From: Asterella californica
Lineage: Eukaryota > Streptophyta > Marchantiopsida > Marchantiales > Aytoniaceae
Reading direction: 5' to 3'
NCBI GenBank assembly: GCA_036924285.1
Contig: JAYKYS010000015.1
Location: 868,001-932,000, forward strand
Length of the DNA: 64,000 nt
Part shown: positions 11,347 to 23,666 of the stretch, one piece after another
How positions within the stretch are numbered: position 1 is the stretch's first letter
Layout: each line of letters begins with the position of its first letter
The notes under the pieces: model-generated
Databases searched by the model: none
The model's input: the letters and a program-made list of their open reading frames with translations, nothing else
Told to the model about the DNA's origin: nothing
Made by a program: the position numbers and the translations under genes

Positions 11347-14300
11347 CTAAGCTTCAGATTTCACTTCCTCTTCATCTTCTGGTTTAGAGGGAAGGTTCAG
11401 ATCGACATACTGCATTGTATTCGCTGGTTGGGATCCTTGATTGGTTGTCTGTTTGGGCTCCTGGGTCTCTGGTGTATCGGTTGCTTCTGAATAAACTGTT
11501 TCCAGTTTTACTGGTTCTGCAGCCAGCTTAGCTGCAGCTTCCCCAGGCGGAGGATGATCAAATCTGCAGGTAGATCCATACTTGCAAGCCCCTGTCTTGA
11601 GATAGTATGCACACATGGTTTCACCCTGCAAAAGATATAACAACAGTATCATGTTGGTAGATTTCGAACCATTTTTTACATCCCAGATCAGTTGCGAACA
11701 TGATACACCCTAAGCAGATGACAGGAATCGATAATCTTATATACCTCTCGTCTAGGAAGACCAGCCAGCGTGAGTTTTGGTGCAACTCTGGGTATACTTG
11801 GCACCCTACCGAGAGGGTGATGGAACTTGCAAGAGGCTCCAAAGCTGCATTCTCCAGTTTTCAGATAGTACTGTTTGAAAACAGAGTTCATAGCAGTTTA
11901 CAACGCAAATAGTTATGTTGTGCGCGTGACTAATGTCGTATGCTTAAAGTTTTGAGTCACTCATATTTCGATAAAGGATCTCTACTTGCTAGGTGGCTCG
12001 ACCAACTACGAGCTGGACAATCAAAACCGATGTTAACAGAAGCTGATATCACATACTCACGAAAGATGTCATGGGGAAAAACATCAATGGCATCTAGGAC
12101 GAATGGAAATGAGGGCAAACATTCCATGCCTAAACAGATGTCACGTTTAACAAACAAACCAAAAATCATTTCTTCGCAGGTAAGGTAAGCCACACGGGTA
12201 CAAGTAACTGACTTGCGCATAGACGATAAATTACAACACATATCCTTCTCAGTTGTCAAGGAAATGTTAGTTACTTCCCCTGGAACGGGTTTATTGTACT
12301 TACAGAACAGTCTGGATCTCCAGGTCTTTGTGGATGTGGACAGATTGGTAATACTGCGCCCCCAGGCTGTGGACAAGGATGGTCACCAACAAGACATTAA
12401 CAAACAGAGAAATAAACACGGTAATGAGATGCAAGAACAAGGTAGTCACCAAGGCCAATTAGTTACAGATATAGGCCCTTATAGTGAATGTCGATGTACT
12501 GTACGGCAAGAACCTGATTCGAAAAACCGAAAGAAGTCTCAAAGTAATGGGTGCACTTTTCTCATGTGTCATAAAAGATTATCAGAGGGGCGGAGTTAGA
12601 CGTTGTCTCAGTATGAGTGCAATCATACGTTCCAGGATGAGGTGATTAGAGAAGACTCTTGGAAAGCTTTAAACAAACTTACATATCCATGAAAGTCTCC
12701 ACTCATAAACAAGAGTGGCAAGCCCGATATCTTTCCTTTCCTACCCTCACTACAGTCCTAAGTACGACAGGCATAGTAAGAGCCCTGAAACTTAATAGCT
12801 GAGGTCAGGCACGGCTGTAAGGAGGTAGGAGCACAGGAGGTCCCGCGTAGTTTAAGCCACTCATATCTACTTTCACTGGAGGCGACGTTTCTACTGACAG
12901 TGCATCATTTACAGGAGTTTGCTCCGGCATGTATGACCATTGTTGCTGGTATTGAGACATTACGAGAGGTGTTCCATCCGCTACTTTCACATTTGCCTGG
13001 GGTGGCAGATACTGCCACTGAAAAGGCGCTGTCCCCGTAACCTGTCCAGAGCTGACTGTTACGTCTGCCTGTGCCGGTGGACAATGAAAGTGCTGCTGAT
13101 ATGAAGAAGTTCCTAGAGTCAGTCCAGAGACCTCATTCACTCTCGTGTCCGACTGTTGAGGAGGACACTGCCATTGCTGCTGAAACTGGGCTGCTATGGT
13201 TGGTGTCGCATCTGCATAACTAACTGCTTGCACTGGCACTTGCATAGGCATGGACATGCTGTGCCACTGCTGATGTCTTGAAGTGACTCCAAGAGCCGAT
13301 GCGTCATGAGCTCTCGCGTCTGTCTGCACCGGCATGCATGACCACTGTTGCTGGTATTGAGAAGTCAATGCGCTTGTTGCATCACTCACTTTCATTTCTG
13401 ACTGAACCGATGGATACTGCCAGTGCTGAGAACATGAGGGCATCTTTAATGCTGATGAATCATTCGCTTTTGTTTCCGCTTGTACCGGTGCACTTTGCCA
13501 CTGCTGCTGGTAGGAGGATAAACTTCCGCCTGCCAGCTCACTTACTTTTGTTTCTGCTTGCACCGGCTGGCATTGCCATTGCTGATAATAAGCAGCATCT
13601 ACAGCTTGTGTGGCATTTACTTTCATGTCCGCCTGCAAAGTTTTGGCTTATCCGGGTTTAGGATTCTAAACTTTGAATAAACTGTCTTATGAATAGTTAA
13701 AGAATAAGGGAACTTGTAATGACTCAAGGGGTTTGTTTAAGTGTTTACTTGGACCTTACAGATATGGAGAACATTTCCCAGGCCTGCTTATGATACCAGA
13801 GCGCTAGGCGCATTAATTTACCGGCTTGAATTCGGAGAACTTACAAGCATTGAGGTGGCTCCAAAACTTTAAGAGGATTAAGAAACTGAAATTGACTTAG
13901 ACATGATATGTCAACTGACAAGCATAATGTCGAGTGATTTGCTGGGTTGGATAACGTACCGTTGCATACGGCATCTGAGGTCCCAAGTTAGGAGGTTGCA
14001 TTTGTGATGGGAAGCTCCCTGTGCCATATGACATAACATTTGGAGACTGATGATTTTGAGTTGGCATCTGGAGCGTCGTTCTCTTATCTGCACAGCAGAA
14101 GATGTGCATTTGATAGTCATTACTAAAATTACCCCGTAATAATACTTTATTATTCCAGTATATTCCAGTATTATTCCTGTACCAGAAGTATTCCATATTA
14201 CATGATCTAATGATATATCAAAAGATTCGCTGCGTGGAAACGAAAAAGAGAGATGTTGAGATAGTTAACGACAGAGATTCAACGTTGCACGGATACGAAC

Positions 14301-17300
14301 GGAAGGTGCAGAGAAGAGATGTAGAACAAGCACAACGCACAACTTAGGTGCAGTCTGTGAGGATGAAACAAACAAGTCGAGTACTCGAGTTCGACTGGGG
14401 ACCAGACTGCAAGTATAAAAGAACAAGTAAAAGACAACACCCCTTCTAACTATCACTTCTACAAAATTGGTTGACACCATTCAGCGTTTGACTTTTGACC
14501 TACAAAGCATATTAAGATACACAAACAACTATAGTTTCAACACATCGACCTATCAAAGCAACCGACAGAACGTTACCGACACAAACATAATTATTACCTA
14601 ACACATTCTCTTATAATCCAGAATGCTAAAAAGATTCATATACCTGGTTTCGTGATTTCAGGATGACTGAATCTACAAGTGGCTCCGTATTTGCAACTGT
14701 ATTCCAACGAGACATGCAACAATATGAGCACCATAACTGTTCATCAAGCCTAGATTTAAACTTTCAGAACTACACAAATATTTCCCGGAATTAATCTTCT
14801 TCGCAGTATCAAGCTATTACTGATTCCTAACATAAGCCAGCCTTGTCAATAAGCTGGTTTCAGCGTCTAGCTAGTACTGCTCCATTGACACCACAACATA
14901 CCTTCCTGTCTTGACGTAGAATGTACATTCGTTCTCACCCTGCGAAGACAAGGAAACATCAGGTATAGACTACACACGTTTTGAGTCTTTCCTTTATTCT
15001 TAACCGTACAGTGAAGACAACCGTAATGTCAACCTCGCAACTTGCGTAAGCACCCAACCAACTATAAGACTTATCAAGTTACGTTCGGTGAACAGTTGCT
15101 GATCAAAGAAAGGGTACGAATAAAGTGCGTGAAAAATTCAAGGTTGAAGCTACATGATCTACCGTGCAGATTGACAACGATTATCTTTCCAGTTGATAAA
15201 GTTGCAGAAAAGATTTCAAAATTCATCACAGATTAGAGTACCCTGAACGCAAAGGAAATCCATGCTCCGAAAGTGCCATACCGGTCTTAAAGGTAAACCC
15301 TTCGAGTTCAACGGCGCTGATTTTGCATTGGTCCTCTCTCCTAATGAATGCCCCTTAAATGTAGCTGTTGGTGTGACTGTTTTAGACGTAGTAGTTCCCG
15401 TAATACCGCTGTTCACCAGTGGCCCATTCGCTGCAATAGTTCCATTTACTCCTGCACTCGTAGTTTTGGTCGTAGTCCCGTTTTGTGCACCTTGGACTCC
15501 CTCTTCCTTGCTGCTTCCTGCTGAATCGGACGATGAGGCGCGTCTGTCCTTGGGATGGTTAAACTTGCACCTTGGCCCATACTTACAGTCTCCTCTTTTC
15601 ATGTAGAACTGCATTCCAAGTTTCCAAAATGCAAGTTACGACACGAAAACTTCACCCATGGATATTCGCGGCCGTGCAAATTCAGACCCGGTAAAACAAT
15701 CCAAGAAAATCAGATAATCCTGTCACTAGACCGATCGCTTCACGATGAAGAGAGCAGAGGGCGGGAAACATTTTTATACATACAAACAATAAGCTGGATT
15801 GAACACATCGTACATAATCAAGAAACAACTTACGGAACAGTTGGGCTCCCCGGGTCGATGAGGCAGATTTGCAGAATCTGTGCCTGCTGGAGCATTTCCT
15901 GTTGCGGCTACCTGAAGTCATTAGATAATCAGTTGGAAGCGTTCAATCTTACGGAACAACAGACGAATCTTTGCCAAGTTGTTCGGCGGAAATGCCTGGC
16001 AGTAGAGAGCAGACATGGGTGCAGATTAATCTATGTGAACGACATTTCTCACTCGTTGGTGCAGAGAAATTTTTCAGTGCACAGATACTTTAAGGAAGTC
16101 CCCGTAGTATAAGTACTGTATGCCTTTGCAGTGATACAGTCGACCCTCTAAAAGTGCAAAGAGTTAGATCCGCCATTGGATTCATTTAGTTATGCATATG
16201 TGCACAAAAGGGACAAAAAAGGGCTGCAAAAATGTGTGTCATCTTCCTAGTATCTCTATGGTGACGACTAAAGAAAATAACTGAGGAATTTTGTCTGTAT
16301 TTTCTTGACAAATAAGTTTGACTTGAAATTTGATTGATGTCTACCAAGAATACATCTTTCTATGTGGAATATCTGTTCTTGGTTCCTTTCCCCAGACCAC
16401 CCTACATAAAGAGAACCTTCTCTCTAAGAACGCATATGCAAGGAAAAGATCTGCAATATGAAGATGTAAGTTCCGATTATGTGCGTTCCACCAGTCGGTT
16501 CCAAAAGTCTACTCAGATAGAGAGTAAACATATATGGAGCAGAAATGATATGTCGTACCGTCAGCTCCTAAGTAACAAAACAAGAACACAGAAACAAAGA
16601 GAAGGTAGATGATGCAAGCTAAAACCACAATCTGATAGGAGTTGCATACCTCTTTCCAGTTGGGTATGCCTCCGAAAGGAACCCATGCAGGGTGATCAAA
16701 TCTACAAGTTACTCCAAAGCTGCAAGTACGTGTAGTCATATAGAAAGAACAAAGCCTTTCTCCAGGTCTCTGTGGATAGAAGGCAACAGTGCCAGCACTG
16801 TCCGGCCGTGGCCGCTTAGAATACAAGTCAACTGGTTGCAAGGCTTCACATTGCAGAGAAAGTCATTTACGTGAAGATAATCAAAAATCATACCGTACAC
16901 GTTATGAACAAAAGAGTTCAACGAAATTGGTTACAGAACAAAGGGATAATGAAGTACATCCCAGTGACAACATAAACATTAAGTTCCGATAATCAACGGC
17001 AAAGAGATGGTAAAAAATGACCAATTTATTTGAAGTTTTGAAATATAAATATGATACCGTAATATTGCAGAATACCGTTTGGAGAAGAGCGAAATATCAA
17101 ATGAACCAACATGGTATAGATAAACGCAGATACCAAGCAGTGTAGTAGCCATCAATTTCACCAGTAGTAATAGACGTATGTACCAATGCAACCGCAACAA
17201 GACCCATGGTCAGATACTTGATAGATATCACCGTGGAGATGTACTCCAAATTCATTACTGCATATATGTACTACAAGCCAACAATTCATCCTATCTTCTT

Positions 17301-19999
17301 CGATAAAAGAATACATCTAAACTCAACGGTGCACCCTCTACGCAAGTTCAGTTACCCACACGTGTGGTTGACTCACAAACGTACAGCGGGGTAAGTATCA
17401 CAGCAAACTGAATTAGAAACGGCACAAATCCTCCTCACAAATTCCAAGGGATTCTCATCGAGTTAAAGACGTAGATCGCACTCCTATCTATGGTTGGTTG
17501 ACTGGAGGTGAATGAGATATCTCATAATGCTGGAATAATACTAGTATGTACGCCTGGCAAAGATTTTTGAGCGATCTTGGAGAAGATTGCTCAAATCTTC
17601 ACTGTAAGCAGAAAAACGATGAAAAAGAAAGGACCAACCCTACTCGTAACTAGTGACCAAAAGATGATGGACCGTTGACATCTCAAATCAGGCAATATAG
17701 TGTCGAAAACAACAGGAAACGGCACAGGGGACACCTGATGGCTCCTACAGGATCGCGACTAATGAGGATAGAGCCACACTGTGATGAGTTCAGATCGGAA
17801 CGAATGGACCCTGTATTTCTAACGAAAGAGCAGGAAAGTAAGAGAGTAAGAAAACACGAAAGAAAGCTATCAAGTGTGAAGCCCTACGTGACTCGATTAA
17901 GTAACCCATAGAGTACTTGAGTGGAGAGCGAATCAGAACCTGGAAGGCTTGAACTGAGAAAGAAGTCATCAGTATTTATAAAGAGGACATCACATCTCTA
18001 TCCTCTTTCCACAAACTTGGGTTGGTGTGGTGCGGTGTGAATATGGTTCTTGACTCCCGAGGTCACGGGTTTACAACCCTATCTCCTGACCCACCTGACA
18101 ACCATAAATTTTCAGTGACACAAAATGGGCTGATCATCAAGGTGTTGACAATGATGATGGCGCATTCGTCTTTGAAGACCTGGATACCACAAAGAAGGCA
18201 GAGCGCTCATTCACACTCTGGTTGTTACTGACTTGGATAAACTCGACAAAGGTTCCAAATGCCGAGAGTGACAACAGGAAGACTTATATTTGTACACGAG
18301 AATGGCATATAAAATCAAGAACCACGCTCCCGCACTTAGGTAGCCCGGAAAAAAGTCCACATGCCGAGAGTGACGATAGGAAGGCTTAGCATCATTTGCA
18401 GGTATATTATTGGTACACGGGTAAAGAAGCTTTCTGAGAAAACAGTGACTTCACCCGCACACTTAGGTAACCCCCAAATAGTTTTGAATCCATGCAAGTA
18501 CAAAGTGAGTAAGAAAATGTGGTAATATATACGCTAACTTGGTTTGAGAAGTCACTTTGTATCATTTGCAGGTATACTGTACATGTCCTGTACTGAAAGG
18601 ATCTGGAAGCTGAGGCCCCCAACACACTTTGACAACTATGTGAAGCAGCAGTGTCAATGTCATCTACCGCAAGTGTTCTTGTTCATTCCTAGTTCATCGA
18701 TACTACTTTGTCTACAGCCTGCTTACCAGGATTCTATGAACAAATTCTCCAGAGCCAAAAGTTCCCCTTGCACTCTGCGTGGCTCACGAACCCATAAGTT
18801 CCACGTTGCTTGCGGATCTTCGCATGTTCAAGCGCTCGTAAGCATTTAATTCCACTTTTGCTACAATTTTCGATGCTGAGGCGGGCAATTTCCCAGAGGA
18901 CGAGGTGTTCTGATTTTACAGAACATCACTACAGTAGTCGACACATTTCTACGGTTTAGTACCGGTGAAAGCAAGAGGCCAGACAAATTGTTGTTGACTG
19001 AGATGCTGAACGAGCTCTTGCGTGATGTAACCTACACCATCCACAGTCGTAACTATCTTGGCAAGTCGAAAGATCGTCTAGTCTTTCATATTCCATGGTT
19101 TACCAGGATGATTTGGAATCCTCAAATGAACAGGTTCAGCACCGGTGGTTGGCAAAGAGGCTTGAGACTAAACTGAGAAGTTAATTTCGTTAATCTATCG
19201 TAGACTATGGATGGGAGAAGGTGGTGAAATAACAGTACTGAAGCAAACGAGACGCGACATCAGGTGTAAGGAGGGCCTAATATGAACCTCCGTCGTCAGA
19301 CATCTTGAAGAATATAACAAACTGAGCCTATTGACATACCAATCCGTGTTGAATGGGGTATTCCAAGAAAAGTCTAAGCATGAAGAGAAAAAAATAAGTT
19401 GAAGTGCTTTCATGAACACAGTACACATATTTGTGTAACAACCATTTTGAAGCCACCTCGTAATGGTTGTCCATATACAACAGAAAAGAAAGAGGTGAAC
19501 GAGTAATTCAGTTTGAAAGTAAGAGTACCGAAGCACTGAAACTAAAAAGGAGCAGACCGCAAGAACTGAACGCCCAGAGGGGAGTGGGGCTCCATAGATT
19601 TGCATGCACAAGATAACATTCCTCCCACTCCCAAGACTCTCGTCAAAACCTCAGACTTCGGGAGTGGAAGCTACGAGAGCACCCTGAAAGAACAATGCAT
19701 CCCTTATATGAAAGCTCCAAAGGTGAGGAAAACAAATACCAACCTTCATCAGAAGGCCGTTTCAGGCCGTTAGCAGAAGTATCATACGCATATGTTTGCT
19801 GCTGCTGCTGTGATTGCGGTTGCTGCCCTGGATGTTGCTGAGCGGATGATGGACCTTGTCCGTAACCAGGAACAATATGGTTAAAGGATGAAGGATGCGC
19901 AGATTGATAAGGATTCGAGTACCCAAGATATCCCTGGTATTGTGGAGGCGGCTGCATTTGCTGCGGAGTGTACATTTGTGCTGCTGTCGACGAAGTCAT
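11347..19999 (-). CDS. HUA1/ZFN-like protein with five CCCH zinc fingers, 11 exons
   Basis: A plant RNA-binding protein of the tandem CX8CX5CX3H class; HUA1 in Arabidopsis acts in nuclear pre-mRNA processing (family knowledge). Exons in transcription order are 19999-19744, 16843-16650, 15911-15834, 15608-15282, 14939-14902 (38 nt), 14696-14644, 14087-13960, 13632-about 12871, 12366-12304, 11870-11745 and 11625-11347. Phases are consistent and total 768 codons. Exon 1 gives a Gln/Pro-rich head. The fingers are [80 protein letters not shown] and [20 protein letters not shown], preceded by the family linkers [30 protein letters not shown] and [10 protein letters not shown]. The finger series matches HUA1 except that one of its six fingers is absent. 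Exon 8 adds about 254 Gln-rich repeat residues absent from Arabidopsis HUA1. Its donor is uncertain: the frame stays open to a stop at 12805, so an isoform lacking fingers 4-5 is possible. Confidence 0.88.
12871..13632 (-). repeat. Gln-rich coding tandem repeat in the HUA1-like gene (about 9 units of about 26 aa)
   Basis: Within exon 8 the protein repeats a unit of the form [17 protein letters not shown](D/E)-SAL, about 75-85 bp each, nine to ten times with substitutions and small length changes. The units stay in frame and keep QQW and PVQA, which implies selection on the peptide or recent amplification. Such Q-rich insertions often behave as intrinsically disordered, condensate-prone segments; that is inference here. 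Confidence 0.8.
16844..19743 (-). other. Large first intron of the HUA1-like gene (about 2.9 kb)
   Basis: This is by far the longest intron of the gene. Joining 19744 to 16843 restores a codon and gives the peptide [20 protein letters not shown], the order seen in HUA1. The intron contains imperfect direct repeats at about 18,259-18,480 (units beginning ATGCCGAGAGTGAC and containing GCACTTAGGTARCCC) and no coding exon I can support. Confidence 0.7.
18259..18480. repeat. Imperfect intronic tandem repeat, about 100-bp period
   Basis: ATGCCGAGAGTGAC..AGGAAG.CTTA occurs at about 18,259 and 18,361. A following block with CGCACTTAGGTAGCCC or its close variant CACACTTAGGTAACCC occurs at about 18,335 and 18,458. 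Both blocks recur in the same order about 100-120 bp apart, so this is a two-copy diverged tandem array inside the first intron. Confidence 0.55.
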
Positions 20000-21900
20000 T
20001 GCTACCGCCACTATATTCTTTTGAGAAATTATGTCAAACTGTACAGCTGGTCGACTGGGAAAGAGGAGAAGAGACCACTCGAATAAACGATATCGAAAGG
20101 TGTCCTGTCTGCCTCTTGAAGCTCAATCTGTGAAAATGATGGAAACAGTGCCGTCCTGAATCGAACCAAAAATACGTCCTGATTTCATGTTCACAACCAT
20201 CTTCTCCTCGCCCTACTTTTTGGCTGGTGCGCAACTCCTTGCTGACTACCCTCACGCTTTCCCCTCGTCCACTTTCTGTCTCTGCTCTGGCTGACTTCCT
20301 CAGCAATGCTGCAAGCACGAACTCTGTACTAGGTAGTTACAGCAGATAAGACGAAGACCAATAGTACGCTCCCATTGGCGCTCTCACTCGTTCGCTCGCA
20401 GTTTTCAACAACCTCACACTCGTGAAGTGTCATGCACTACGTTGGCCGCTGTTGCAGCACTTTTTGTTCCCTGCTATGGAAAATTCGAAAGGAACTGGGA
20501 CCCTCCTCCTCGCCTCCTACTCTCCTGCATCACTGACACCATTCTTGCCTCGTATTTCACACTCTAAGCACCTGCACACTGGTACTGGTTTCTGCTTTTT
20601 GACTCGTTTCCTCCGTAACCATTCACCTGTCTCCTCCTCGTTTCACCAGAAAAGAGTTCCTCAGGGCGTCAAAAGCCAGCCACCGCGCCCACTATCTCTT
20701 CATACGCACAGTCGGTTCCACGCAAACCACTTCGAGTGACGCCGAAGCAGACAGCGCTCAGACTCCGCGCCACGAACAGAACTCTCATATCCATTCCTAC
20801 TTTATGCTCATTTGCTCTCTCTCTCTCTCTTCCTCCGGGAGCCCGCACAAACAGCCCATGCATAATAGCGCTAGCCGCAGGCGCAGAAGCTCGACCAGTG
20901 TGTGGCATCCTTCGCTTTACTCCTCTTTTCCGTTCCGTTCCTTTCTTCCCTCTTCCTGCTCGCGATGCGAACCAGCTACGGCTTCTGCTGCAAGAAAGAA
21001 AAGCTCGGCAGCAGCTCCAGAGCACAATTTATCTCCGTGCCCCCGCCACAACTAAAGCTAATTCTGTTACTAAAGAACTTTCTTACCCAAACAAACCCCA
21101 AACTGCAAAACTGGACTCTCGTCTTCTTCCCCTCCCTCCCAGTTCCTTCGACTCCAAAATTCAGTTTTCCCTCGCTAGAGTCACTACTCACCGACCCACG
21201 TGCTCCGCCGGTTTATGCACACTGGCCCAAACTCTGGTCCCTGCCACAATCACCGGAGCGCGCTCCCTAACTAAATCCTTCACTTGGGCTTTTCTTGTTC
21301 GTCCTGTCCCGTCGCTTCGCTTCCCTTCCCTTCCCTTCCCTTCCCTCAAAGCTGGAGCCTGGAAGCGAGCTTCTCGGGAACGACGCATGGATGGATGGGA
21401 TGCTAGCGCCTTCCTTCCGTAACAGATTAGCGTAGAGGCTTTGTGCCGTTAGTTAGACCATGTCGGTGCTACTACATGCCAGCTATTAGACGGCGAAGGG
21501 GGTTGGACGGAGCCGGTTGACGTCGGGGTTGCGCCTCGAGGCGCGAACTGGACGGACCACTGACTGAACCACGAACTGGGTTTTGGTTGCAGGGGATCAT
21601 TGCCTGACTTGATGATTACATTCCCGTACGTGAGCTTCTCCCACCATAAGAACCATCTGGTTCTGATGTGATGTTATGTGGGGAATCTGATGTGCATGAC
21701 GTAAGCAGTATCGTCTTGTTCCTCGTCTCCATCATACACGTACTATTCGTACGTAGCGAATGGGAACAAAAACCTTCTCCTCCCCTTTCCCTCCAAAACG
21801 TGGCGTCTCAGAAACTCCAGGAACAGAGCAGAGCAGAAGAAGCCCGGTAGAGAACTAAGCCTGCTCAGACCACTCCCAACAAAACCAAACAAGTTTGACT
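20000..21900 (-). promoter_or_regulatory. 5' UTR/promoter region of the HUA1-like gene with GA/CT microsatellites
   Basis: GC content rises immediately upstream of the start at 19999 and falls again past about 21,900. On the transcribed strand the region is purine-rich, with a (CT)n run at 20813-20832 and a (CCCTT)n run at 21321-21346. GA-rich leader tracts are common in plant 5' UTRs. Long open frames on both strands (for example 20736-21422) look like composition artefacts, since they are low-complexity and share no family signature. I assign no separate gene. Confidence 0.45.
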
Positions 21901-23666
21901 TAGGGTTTGTTTAGTCGGGCCCTTGATTGGTCGAGCTCGCAAAGCATGATGTGTACTAACTATGTAATAATGAACTTAGTTCTCTTTGAAAGCGATGGTA
22001 ACCAACCAACCTCACGTAGGAAGGAAGTGATTATATAATCTATATCATTTCAGTGAACATGGTTACAATAGCAGATTAATTATTTACTTTAATTCACCAT
22101 GCTAAACATGAATGCTTCTTTTGGTGTCTCTAAATCATTGCATATAAATGTTGCGATTAGGTGGATACTCGAATCATATAAATTCTGCTGGATGTTTATA
22201 TACTGTTGATGAAGAATAATAATATTATAACCAAGCTCATTGTTAAATTGCATATCAAGATATTCTCCATCAGGAGATACTGTACCGTTAGGAAGTGAGT
22301 TTGATGAATTTTAATGAATTCTATAATGGACGCTTGCTCGGAACATGGTTGAATTGCGAAAAACTACAATGAATATACATCGAAAGTGCACTTCTATATT
22401 AACGGAGAAAAACTATAAACGTTTAAACAGACCATAAAATAATCATGAGCAACTGACCGACAATAGCCTTCATAAAAATTTAGTGAAAACTATAATTTAC
22501 TAAAGCACACAGTTACGAGGAAGAGTGATGCTCGACTTGGTTTGCAAATTCTGACTTGTGAAAAAGTTCTTTGAATTTATTTTATTAAATTTAAATCAAT
22601 AAAATTAAAACCTCTTGGTAAACTTGATTAGACATGGTCACTTGAGTTACACAAAACCTATAATTAACTCACGCAGAAAGAACTTTTTTCTGATGTAAAG
22701 ACATGTGCCTCCCACAAGTAAAAATATATTTAGTTTCTAAACTTTAATGTATAGCCTAACTCTTATAAGAGAAAAAGTTAAGACATAAATTAAAGCTCTT
22801 TGCATATTCTACTCTTCCGAACTTGAAAGAAGTGAATATGCATGCAACATGCATTTCTGGCCGAGGAGAAAAAGAAGACAAATGCTCAGAAACTTTTCAT
22901 ATACTATTACAACTGGATTCAGAAATGTTTTATGAAAAACACATTAGAGAGCTTAATAGTATGTTGACTTGTAGAACAAACATGTCAACTTAAAACAGAA
23001 CTAAACGCTGAGTTTAGAACAAAACATCTAAACTGAATAAAAGTAAAAAGAAAACTTTTTAAATTTTAATTGCTATACTGAAACTGTCTAAATAAAAATT
23101 CTATGAAAAATAATAAATCAATTTAAAATCTTTAATTTATAACCCTTCAAAAAAAGTTAAAAAATAAATTAAAAGATATGCATATTCTCTCTTTTCAGAG
23201 CTTGGAAAAAGGTGCATATGCTACTCATACCATATGCATGCTCATACACATGCCTAATAAATTAGAGGTAATCAAGTGTGTATAGAGATTCCATTCATAA
23301 TATCTCCTATACAACCAAACGAGTCGATATGATGATCTCCCAAGAGTCATATCTTGCGCCATGAAGTGATTTATCCAATACCAAAGTTGTAGACTAAGTG
23401 TATATGTATATATAACAAATTAGACAGAACTGAAGAAGTGGTCAAAGAAATGATCGAGGACAAGTAGTAGATGCAAGCAAGGATTGAATGAAGCATTATA
23501 ATTTAGAAATCAAAGCGTTTTTTCAGTTTTGTTTTCTAGTTTGTTACTTGTAAGAGAACAGTTTCGCAGTGAAGCTTTTGAATCAAGACGATTCAATAAA
23601 CGCTCTACATACAGTCTGAAGTTTCAAGAAACGCTCTAGATACAGTGCGAGGTTTTTTGCATGTAT
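21901..23666. other. AT-rich repeat DNA, no gene
   Basis: No coding region is supported. The segment at about 22,430-22,860 is a diverged copy of sequence found again at about 27,000-27,550 (shared ATAATCATGAG, TTCTGACTTGTGA, ACATGGTCACTTGAGTTACACAAAACC and GCATATTCTACTCTTC-like blocks). A shorter relative starts near 23,000. I interpret the block as old interspersed repeat. Confidence 0.6.
22430..22860. repeat. Diverged dispersed repeat, copy A
   Basis: Matches the copy at about 27,000-27,550 in the same orientation: TTTACTAAAGCAC, TTCTGACTTGTG, CATGGTCACTTGAGTTACAC and the CATATTCTACTCTTCYGAACTTG block occur in the same order with comparable spacing. A third, weaker relative is near 28,380-28,630. 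The family has no recognisable termini or coding sequence. Confidence 0.55.

Noticed and set aside
18013..18085. tRNA-like or SINE head (A-box-like TGGTGTGGTGCGG, B-box-like GGTTTACAACC)
   Set aside because: The B box departs from the consensus at three positions, no cloverleaf can be drawn, and no A-rich tail or flanking duplication was found.
20736..21422. 228-codon plus-strand frame upstream of the HUA1-like gene
   Set aside because: Low-complexity Ser/Pro/Leu peptide opposite a GA-rich 5' leader, ending in a (CCCTT)n microsatellite; no family match.
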